A program made the position numbers and the translations under genes. Below, in pieces: positions 1 to 7,169 of a stretch of 22,907 bases of DNA. Origin of the DNA: Barthelona sp. PAP020 (taxonomy: Eukaryota; Metamonada: BaSk clade); NCBI GenBank assembly GCA_040182905.1, contig JARQWU010000171.1:1-22907 (forward strand), read 5' to 3'. Under the pieces are notes generated by a model. That model was given only the letters and a program-made list of their open reading frames with translations, was not told the origin of the DNA and did not search any database. How positions within the stretch are numbered: the stretch's first letter is position 1; every line of letters starts with the position of its first letter.

Positions 1-100
1 TTTTTATGTTATTTAATATAAGAGGGAAAGAAAGATCACGCTGCTAACATCTCAACCACAACCCCCCACACCTAAGAGTTGGATATAAACTGTTCAGAAT

Positions 101-124
101 TTATTGTTGAAATTATTGTTGAAA
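101..124. repeat. 12-bp tandem duplication
   Basis: Two perfect adjacent copies of ttattgttgaaa are visible. The tract is noncoding and 3' of the tRNA gene. It is probably a simple slippage duplication. Confidence 0.85.
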
Positions 125-183
125 TTTGTCCAAAGTGAAATCTATTCTTGAAGACTCGATCCTCAAAACTAAAAATTTCATTC

Positions 184-187
184 AAAA
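184..187 (-). terminator. Probable RNA polymerase III terminator of tRNA-Gly
   Basis: On the minus strand a run of four T residues begins three bases after the last paired base of the tRNA acceptor stem. This is the usual Pol III termination signal. Function is inferred from position and family knowledge. Confidence 0.6.
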
Positions 188-190
188 TTT

Positions 191-260
191 GCGGTATCCG
201 GGAATCGAACCCGGTTCCCCAGCTTGGAAGGCTAGTATTCTACCAGTAGACCAATACCGC
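191..260 (-). tRNA. tRNA-Gly, anticodon UCC
   Basis: The 70-nt minus-strand sequence folds as a cloverleaf. The acceptor stem is a perfect 7 bp (GCGGTAT with ATACCGC). The anticodon stem is CTAGC/GCTGG with one G-U pair, and its loop CTTCCAA places TCC as the anticodon. The variable loop is four bases. The T arm is CCGGG-TTCGATT-CCCGG with a perfect B box (GGTTCGATTCC). The base after the acceptor stem, the discriminator, is A, and no CCA is encoded, as in eukaryotes. There is no intron. The D stem is the weakest part: the loop holds the expected GG, but only about three pairs form. It reads GGA codons and, by wobble, GGG. It stands alone, about 680 bp beyond the stop of the membrane calpain-like gene. 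Confidence 0.95.
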
Positions 261-940
261 TGTTAAAAATATGAAATTTTAAAGAGCTTTGTTAACACAG
301 AAGGGTAAAATATTGCAAACATCTATTCTTTTCATATCAACAAATTAAAAATCAGAATTAAACATTTCCAATTGTTCACGAAACGGAAATTATTTGGTCC
401 AGACAGAAAACCATATCATTTATTCATAAAAAAGGAAGATTGGAAAAATTTATTTTTTTCAATTTTGATTAAAATATCAAAAGAAAAATTAAAGGACTGC
501 AATTAATAAAGAAATTATATTTATTTACAAAGAAAGAAAATTCAGAAAATTTCTTCTGACACATTTCAGTTAAAATCTCAAAGGGAGAATTGAGGGACTG
601 AAACTTAATTTGAACGATCAAGTAAAAGAATTCCCCCGAAATTCTCAAAACATGTAACCACACAAACCCACCTTTCCAATCATCAGTATCACTCTCTTCA
701 CTTCTTCAATGAGAGCCTCTGAAGTTGGTTTGTGTACATACCTTCAATTGAAATGAATAAAAGCGACATCATTTATAATTGATATTTTTTGTTTCTGTTG
801 ATGAGACGCCAACAAATGGTTTCACAACAATAAACAATGATGAAAGTGGGTTGGTTATGATAAAAAGTTGAGAATTTTAAAATTGATAATTTTGTGACTT
901 TTGTAGCAAAAACATTACTGTGTCTGACTTTCATAAACCT
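261..940. other. Intergenic stretch without a secure gene
   Basis: About 680 bp separate the tRNA from the stop codon of the large membrane protein gene. A 64-codon minus-strand reading frame at 469-663 is F/I-rich with no recognisable domain, and I regard it as chance. A possible tiny two-exon gene (645-772, minus) is listed separately at low confidence. The part nearest 940 would be the 3' untranslated region of the membrane calpain-like gene. Confidence 0.5.
645..772 (-). other. Possible tiny gene with a 23-nt intron (speculative)
   Basis: On the minus strand a double ATG (772-767) opens a 31-nt exon (742-772). It is followed by a GT-AG segment of 23 nt (719-741) that begins GTATGT, the known trichomonad 5' splice signal, and ends CCAACTTCAG. 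Removing it joins the exon in frame to 74 nt (645-718), giving a 34-residue peptide that begins MMSLLFISIEE and ends at TGA. The peptide matches no family I recognise. Without splicing, the same ATG gives a 24-codon frame, so coding potential does not settle the matter. GTATGT also occurs by chance in AT-rich DNA. Treat this as a candidate only. Confidence 0.15.
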
Positions 941-3900
941 TTAATTTTCAAAAATTGAAACCTCGCCGAGATCCGAATATAACTTGATAATTAAGTTACA
1001 TTTTTGCAAAGATTGTACAAAAGGTACTATTGAAAAGATAACATTATCCTCTACATTAATTGAAACATCAAACGACAATAATCTTTCCTGTGAATAGAGA
1101 GGGTCAATTGCATGAACAAATTCAAAATTGTTTTGAGTTTGCTCATCTACAGTTTTACCATTTTCACAAGTTGCTTCAATGGACTGACTAATGAAACATA
1201 TGACCAAAGGCTGAATATCATTGTTGTTTCCATGTGTTTGTTGAATGATATCTACCCACAAATTTAAACTTTGGAAACTAAAATCATTGTCAACAAACAC
1301 GATTTTAGATAGATCAAGTGTTAAACGTGGTGCTTTGATGAAATTGAACACGTTGTTTTCATCAAATCTTTGAATTTGTGAATCTTTAATTGTGAATTGA
1401 AATGCCCAATTGAATAACATGCTACTGATTAAAATTCTTCCGACAAATAATGAATTCTCCAATAATTCATCAAAAGGTAACCACAAGCCATTCTTGCCAT
1501 CAAAAACAAGAGTTGAATTTTTATCTTGACTGAGGTAATTTGTATCAATCAAATGCTGTGAATATACTCTCGTTGACACAGGCTCAATATAAATCAGTTT
1601 AATTTTGCTAGTATTTAAAAAATCTTCAGAACAGTCTTTAATAACGAAGATTCCATCTAAGTTATTTCTTCCGCGAATTACCAATTTATAATACTGAACA
1701 TTTGATCTGATGATTGAGATAATATCTCGAAACAACAAGTCCGTATGATGTATACTTCTTATCAAACTTTTGGAGAAATATCTCACAATCTTGGTGCCAA
1801 AAAGAATCCTTAATCCTATGCCAATAGTCAATTTTGTTTTGAAATTTTGATACCCGCCCAAAACTTTTGCGCAAAGTTTTTCTAACAAAGGATAAAGAAA
1901 GAACTGTGGGTTTTTCATCTTTGTGTAATATAAAGATTTGTCTCTATCATTGTAGAGGAAATTCAAATCTAATAACGTATATTCTTCTTGTGTATCACTG
2001 TAATATTTAACCAAAAAAATACCATGTTCTAAATTTTCTCTAAAAATCGAGGTCTCCAGCAAATTCAAAAATCCCAAGCCTCTAGCAGTTTCTATCATAT
2101 TGAAAAATTCCGAATTATCAAAACCAAAAGAAAATTGATCATTTAAATTTCCTTTGAAAATTAGGTGATTATGTACTTCTGCATAATTCTTTATTTTCAA
2201 ATTATATTCTTCAGCAGATTTATGTAAATCAGCGTTTATTTGCGAAAAAGTCGAAAAATAAGAATCTTTAAACATTCGTTCATCTCGATGACTCTCTTTC
2301 AAATAATGCATGTACTTCAAATTCATTCTTTTAAATTTCATACGATTTATCGGTTGTATCTCATAATCAGGCAAAATCAAAACCTCTTCTTTTAATGAAA
2401 CAATCTTTGCTTTGATTTTTTCCAAAATATCAGCAACCTTCTCAAAATCATCTCTAACTATGTTTTCAAACCATTCAATCAATTGGTCAATTTCTCTTTC
2501 AAGTTCGAAAATTTGGTTTAAATAGTCATCAAACTCATTGGTAACTTTTAAAGCTAAAAGATCTTTAACAAGCTTAATATCATTGTTTGCACTATAAAAT
2601 TTGGCTTTTAAATTTCCAGATTGCTTCTTGATTTGTTGTCTGGTCGCATAATTAGTCTCTAATTGCATCCTTTTCAAATCATCAGTTTCCTTTTCATCAT
2701 CAACTGAGATGTTCAATTCACTATCATCAATTACATACCTTTGTTGTTTTTGTAAGGACGATGGTGAATGTTGTTGAGATGACAAATGACTTATGATTCC
2801 GTAATCATCGAAAAAATTGTCAGAAATATTGTTAGTTTGATATTGATTTGTGTGTTGACTCTGATTCTTCTTTAAATGGGTTTCCGTTTTATCTCGATTC
2901 AAACTATGAGGGACAACATTCATATTCTGTCTAAAATGTCGCATTGTCTGCTTACGAACCAAAAACTCATCATCTGTTTCAAATTTTTCATTTTTTGCCA
3001 TGGATTCATTCATATTACACTGTAATTCACTCAAAGTATCATTGGAAAGTTGAATTTCTAATTCACTAGTTGCCATTGTAAATTGTTCATCATCCGAACT
3101 AAGTGCACAAACAATTTCCACAAATTCTTTCGAATCATTGGAAGTGGAGTTAAGATTGGGAAAAATCTTTTGATGATTCATTTCAAGTAAATCTTGATAA
3201 TTATTCGATAAATCTGGATAAGAAGATAAACTTGACATTTCTTCAGTTAAAGCAGAAACTTGTTCATCAAAATAGTCTTCTTCTGCACAATAATTAGGAT
3301 GAGAAAGGAATTCTTCGAAATTCTTCCTTAATAATATTGCATATTCTTCATTATTCAAGATCAAATCTGATGAGAAATAAGGATATTTCAAATTTTTCCA
3401 TTTATTGATTGATAATTTTTTGCTAGCAATATCCGTTTCAGCAACATTTAAAAAATTCAAAAAAAAGTGTGCTAAAAATCGTTCTCTTCGATTGAAAGAT
3501 TCAATTAAAATTCTTTCTTTTTTTGCTAAAATCTTTTCCAAATATGCAAGATTTAAATTTGTTTTATTCTCTAATTGAATAAAATTCAGGTCTTGTTGGG
3601 TGAAATTCTTACCTTTTTTAAAGTTTTGAATCATGTGTTGAATTCGAACAATATCATTATTAGCACTAATCACAGCATTTACTAATTTAAGTATTGTGAC
3701 TTCTTTAGACATAACAAATGATGAAGCAGAAGCTGCCATGACTGATAATGATGTCAATGACGATGAATTTGAAGAAATTATTGAATTAAGAGAAGAAGAA
3801 GAAGAAGAAGTAGAGTTATTATTCAAATTAAGTTTAGCATTAGGATGATTAGAAGCTTGAGAATTATCAATAGACATTGAAACAGGAGGAAATAGTGCAG

Positions 3901-6900
3901 AAACATTTTGATTGACATTATTAGAATTGAGTAAAGAACTTATTGTTTTAGAACTATTACGATTATTTGCTAATAATACTGTTGTATCATCAGTTAATTC
4001 TTTGATTAAATTTTGATTGAAAATGAAGAATTTTTCAACAAATTGATTCTCCATATATTCATCAGCAAAAGAAAAAATAAATGCAATTCCAAATAGTGAA
4101 AAACACATGGATAAGGAAGTAAAAGCTGTTGGCATCCCTAAAAAAGATTCAACAGCCATAATTAAATTGGTAAACAAACCTATCCAAATCATTTGACAAG
4201 GAAATTTTTTTAAAATGATCTGATTAGCATTAGCATTATAATAATATAATGCTGAAAATTTTGGAAAAAAATACATTCTGTTAAAATTGAAAAATTGTTT
4301 AAATAAACCATTTCTACTTCCAAAATTTTCATAAAAATTGGAATTTTTGTTTATATTATCCCCAATATTATTACCAACATTATTACCATTATTAATTTCA
4401 GGTTTTCTTCGATTTGAACGTTGTATATTAAAAGCTTGAGGAAATATAGTTTGATTATGTTTATTGTTGTTAGAAGAAGAAGAAGATGATGAAACATTAG
4501 ATGTTTTCAAATATTTGGAATTATTTATAGAAGATAAATAACATTGATTGGTAGAATGAGTGTTAGTTGATTCATAAATATAAACAAATAAAATAGTTAA
4601 AAACATCAATAAAAGAAATATGTGCATAATTGCTTCAAAAAATAAAATTGCTTCAAATTCTGTATTTTTCGTAATGTATTGAAAAGTAAACAATATGAAT
4701 ATATTGCTTGCATAAAAAATAAACACTAAGATTGATACACAACGTGGAATTGAAAAATTTCGAAAATTTTTGAATCTTACAAAACCTAAGGTTACAAAAG
4801 GTACAACAGAAATTATACTTGAGAAAAAAAACAAAGGAAAATTAATTTGATGAAAGAAAACATTCAAAAAATTATAAATTAAGAAAATGTTTCCAAAAAT
4901 AAACACAAATAAAAAGATAACTATCAATTTGACATAATTATGTTGAAAAAAAATCTTTTGAAACAAAAACATTTCAATGATCACTAATAAAATGAAAAAT
5001 ATTGAAGTATCTATGTAATTATAACTGTAATAAACGAATTTTGATTTTTGCAAAAAAAACAATATAAAAGTAACCATATAACTCATTAATATCACCAAAA
5101 AAACTTTAAATATTTGAAAACCATTATTATCATTTTTGATATTTGAAAAATTCAAAAGTTTTGAATGAAAACAAAAAATTAAAAAAAAAATCGGATAAAT
5201 TAATGAAATAACAATGAAATAACTTAAATAAGGTGTATAAAAACTCATATAAATGTTTAAACAATAACAAACGGAACCAACTTGTTTGAAAAATTTAAAT
5301 AATTTATCAAAAAAATTAAATAAAAATTTCAAATCTTTCATAATATTCAAAACTAAAAAATTCCAATTCCATTGATGTTTAATTAAATAAGAATAATGAT
5401 AACTTAAAAAAGTAGTAGAAAGAAAGATTGAAAATATACAAATAAAAGAAACTTGATAATATTCGTTAAAATATCCAGAAAATCCAAAAAACATAAAAAT
5501 ACCAATTAAAATGAACCAAACTTTCAAAGGTTTACTCAAATCATTAGGAATCTTAAAATTTGATAAATCTTTCAAACTATTTTGTATAATCAATCCAATG
5601 AAATTTTCACCATTTTCACTTTGTTTTATTAACTCTTCAATCTGTTGTTTACTATAATTTTCGTATACCTTACAAATACAATCAAAATGATGTTTTCGAA
5701 AAGCAAATATATTATCAAACAAAACTTTAGTTAATAGTATCCAAAACACTATGATTCCAATATAATAAAACATGTCAAAAAAACAATCTTTTGTCAGACT
5801 AAACACTGCAAACTTTTCAATCTTTATCAAAAGAATGGTGAAAAGAATATAGAAATTTAAAAAGATAGGATGATTTAAATACCGATTATTTATTATAGCA
5901 GCACGATATGTATCTGCTTTTTCAATTTCAGTGACATTTTCAAATAGAAAATCAAATTCAATACTTTCTTTCTTTTTAGTTTTATCCATATGTAATATCA
6001 ACATAATTATCGAATAACACGTAAATAAACTGATTTCTGCTGAATTACTTATATTATAATTACATAAAATACAAAATAAAAATAAACAAAAAGTTGGAAT
6101 AAACATCAAAAATCTAAAACTGTTTAACTTCTGTTTAAAAGGACATATGAACAACAATAAAAAAGAAAAAATCAAAAGCATTATCGTTTCAAAAAAATGT
6201 GAAACAAGATCACGCTTAAAATCATGTAACCATAAAGCAAAAAATTCAATTATACATGCCAAAATAAAAAAAATAAAACTACGAAATGCTGAGCCCTTTA
6301 ACTTCTTGAAATTACCTTTCACATAAATACTTTTTTTCTTCTTATAAGCATAATCCAATAGACTTAAGACATTGATTGTTGGTAAAACTTTTAAATTTAA
6401 AGTGTCAAAATGAAAGAAAAATAAAAAAGGAAAAAACAATCCAAATATAGCACTATGCTCTTGATATCGTATTGTAAACCCAATAAAATATACACTAAGA
6501 ATAAAAATTAACAAAATTAACAAGTACATTGCATTAAAACTTGACGAATTTTGCTTGAATTTATTGATATGTTTTAACGTTAAAAAAGCTAATAATTTCA
6601 TCGATAAATCAAAAATAAATAAAATATATAACGAATAATTAAAATTAATCCAACCAAGAACTGAATGTTCAATAATAAAAGAGAAATATTGAAAAGAAAT
6701 TATCTCAGAAATAATAAAAATTATCAAAAGTAACAATTTCTTTCGATTAAATTCTTTATCAATCAGTTTACAATTAATTTTACAATATATAATAAAACAA
6801 AAAAGTAAAGGTATCGAATTTAGCAATGAATACAATTTTATCATATTGTATCCAGAATTAAAATCAACATGTATATCCATCGAAAATAAACATATATCCA

Positions 6901-6994
6901 TACAACATGTATGAAAAAATTCTCCAAAAAAAAAAAATCTATATGAAATCCATCTTGTTTCAATCAAATATATTTGTCCAAAGAATATAAACAT
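941..6994 (-). CDS. Multipass membrane protein with C-terminal degenerate calpain module (TML/DEK1-like pseudo-calpain)
   Basis: The gene encodes 2017 residues. The N-terminal half (to about residue 975) holds roughly 24 hydrophobic segments. Nine come first, then a polar loop near 330-375, then about thirteen more, then an Asn/Ser-rich loop (about 810-920), then two final spans. A Ser-rich stretch follows near 1050-1080, and an acidic helical, coiled-coil-prone segment near 1480-1540. The C terminus is a calpain CysPc domain (about 1590-1860). Its signs are the LLEKLCAKVLGGYQ segment near 1705, matching the calpain LLEKAYAKL-GSY signature, and GLWLPFDELL near 1833, matching the W-x-x-F-x-x-F strand. 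It ends in a C2L (calpain domain III) module (about 1870-2017) whose end matches the S-x-x-V...IVP...LxLYSD pattern. The catalytic positions align to Ser1628, Asp1780 and Glu1804, so proteolysis is not expected. The 152- and 24-residue spacings resemble those of conventional calpains. The architecture is that of plant DEK1, which senses or signals at the plasma membrane; a role here is inference. The start is uncertain: Met at residues 32, 39 or 51 may be used instead. Confidence 0.8.
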   Translation of the reverse strand: MFIFFGQIYLIETRWISYRFFFFGEFFHTCCMDICLFSMDIHVDFNSGYNMIKLYSLLNSIPLLFCFIIYCKINCKLIDKEFNRKKLLLLIIFIISEIISFQYFSFIIEHSVLGWINFNYSLYILFIFDLSMKLLAFLTLKHINKFKQNSSSFNAMYLLILLIFILSVYFIGFTIRYQEHSAIFGLFFPFLFFFHFDTLNLKVLPTINVLSLLDYAYKKKKSIYVKGNFKKLKGSAFRSFIFFILACIIEFFALWLHDFKRDLVSHFFETIMLLIFSFLLLFICPFKQKLNSFRFLMFIPTFCLFLFCILCNYNISNSAEISLFTCYSIIMLILHMDKTKKKESIEFDFLFENVTEIEKADTYRAAIINNRYLNHPIFLNFYILFTILLIKIEKFAVFSLTKDCFFDMFYYIGIIVFWILLTKVLFDNIFAFRKHHFDCICKVYENYSKQQIEELIKQSENGENFIGLIIQNSLKDLSNFKIPNDLSKPLKVWFILIGIFMFFGFSGYFNEYYQVSFICIFSIFLSTTFLSYHYSYLIKHQWNWNFLVLNIMKDLKFLFNFFDKLFKFFKQVGSVCYCLNIYMSFYTPYLSYFIVISLIYPIFFLIFCFHSKLLNFSNIKNDNNGFQIFKVFLVILMSYMVTFILFFLQKSKFVYYSYNYIDTSIFFILLVIIEMFLFQKIFFQHNYVKLIVIFLFVFIFGNIFLIYNFLNVFFHQINFPLFFFSSIISVVPFVTLGFVRFKNFRNFSIPRCVSILVFIFYASNIFILFTFQYITKNTEFEAILFFEAIMHIFLLLMFLTILFVYIYESTNTHSTNQCYLSSINNSKYLKTSNVSSSSSSSNNNKHNQTIFPQAFNIQRSNRRKPEINNGNNVGNNIGDNINKNSNFYENFGSRNGLFKQFFNFNRMYFFPKFSALYYYNANANQIILKKFPCQMIWIGLFTNLIMAVESFLGMPTAFTSLSMCFSLFGIAFIFSFADEYMENQFVEKFFIFNQNLIKELTDDTTVLLANNRNSSKTISSLLNSNNVNQNVSALFPPVSMSIDNSQASNHPNAKLNLNNNSTSSSSSSLNSIISSNSSSLTSLSVMAASASSFVMSKEVTILKLVNAVISANNDIVRIQHMIQNFKKGKNFTQQDLNFIQLENKTNLNLAYLEKILAKKERILIESFNRRERFLAHFFLNFLNVAETDIASKKLSINKWKNLKYPYFSSDLILNNEEYAILLRKNFEEFLSHPNYCAEEDYFDEQVSALTEEMSSLSSYPDLSNNYQDLLEMNHQKIFPNLNSTSNDSKEFVEIVCALSSDDEQFTMATSELEIQLSNDTLSELQCNMNESMAKNEKFETDDEFLVRKQTMRHFRQNMNVVPHSLNRDKTETHLKKNQSQHTNQYQTNNISDNFFDDYGIISHLSSQQHSPSSLQKQQRYVIDDSELNISVDDEKETDDLKRMQLETNYATRQQIKKQSGNLKAKFYSANNDIKLVKDLLALKVTNEFDDYLNQIFELEREIDQLIEWFENIVRDDFEKVADILEKIKAKIVSLKEEVLILPDYEIQPINRMKFKRMNLKYMHYLKESHRDERMFKDSYFSTFSQINADLHKSAEEYNLKIKNYAEVHNHLIFKGNLNDQFSFGFDNSEFFNMIETARGLGFLNLLETSIFRENLEHGIFLVKYYSDTQEEYTLLDLNFLYNDRDKSLYYTKMKNPQFFLYPLLEKLCAKVLGGYQNFKTKLTIGIGLRILFGTKIVRYFSKSLIRSIHHTDLLFRDIISIIRSNVQYYKLVIRGRNNLDGIFVIKDCSEDFLNTSKIKLIYIEPVSTRVYSQHLIDTNYLSQDKNSTLVFDGKNGLWLPFDELLENSLFVGRILISSMLFNWAFQFTIKDSQIQRFDENNVFNFIKAPRLTLDLSKIVFVDNDFSFQSLNLWVDIIQQTHGNNNDIQPLVICFISQSIEATCENGKTVDEQTQNNFEFVHAIDPLYSQERLLSFDVSINVEDNVIFSIVPFVQSLQKCNLIIKLYSDLGEVSIFEN

Positions 6995-7169
6995 ATCAAA
7001 TAATTTACATTATACATTGTTAGTTAATATAATATACACATTTTCTTACAAATATTTCTTATTAAAAATACAAAAAATCGGATTCAACACAAACATCAAA
7101 GATGTACAACAAAAAATTCACATAGTTTATTTAAATTTCGTCATTTGATTAAATATCAAACAATATGGG
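6995..7169. other. Spacer between the two calpain-family genes
   Basis: This 175-bp AT-rich gap lies between two co-directional minus-strand genes. It must hold the 3' end signal of the upstream calpain-like gene and the promoter of the membrane one. An ACTAAC string occurs on the minus strand near 7018-7023, but no AG follows at intron distance, so I do not call an intron. Confidence 0.5.

Larger units (their letters stand above)
1..190. other. Left-edge noncoding stretch
   Basis: I see no supported gene here. It lies 3' of the tRNA-Gly gene. It holds a perfect 12-bp tandem duplication (101-124) and the T-run that probably ends the tRNA transcript. A weak B-box-like string on the minus strand near 164-174 has no tRNA around it. 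Confidence 0.5.

Noticed and set aside
155-180. A B-box-like string (GGATCGAGTCT on the minus strand), suggesting a second Pol III gene
   Set aside because: A tRNA using it would have to overlap the intact tRNA-Gly; no acceptor or anticodon stem can be formed.
469-663. A 64-codon minus-strand reading frame downstream of the membrane calpain-like gene
   Set aside because: F/I/K-rich composition typical of AT-rich noncoding DNA, no domain or homology.
3770-3830. AGA/GAA-rich simple repeat as a possible regulatory or mobile feature
   Set aside because: It is the coding sequence of a poly-Ser tract in the membrane protein; such tracts are common in these genomes.
941-6994. Adenylate/guanylate cyclase of the large trichomonad multipass family
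   Set aside because: The membrane half looks similar in outline, but the C terminus has calpain CysPc/C2L patterns and no cyclase catalytic motif.
7018-7023. ACTAAC on the minus strand just before the membrane calpain-like start
   Set aside because: No AG follows before the coding region, so it cannot end an intron of the expected type.
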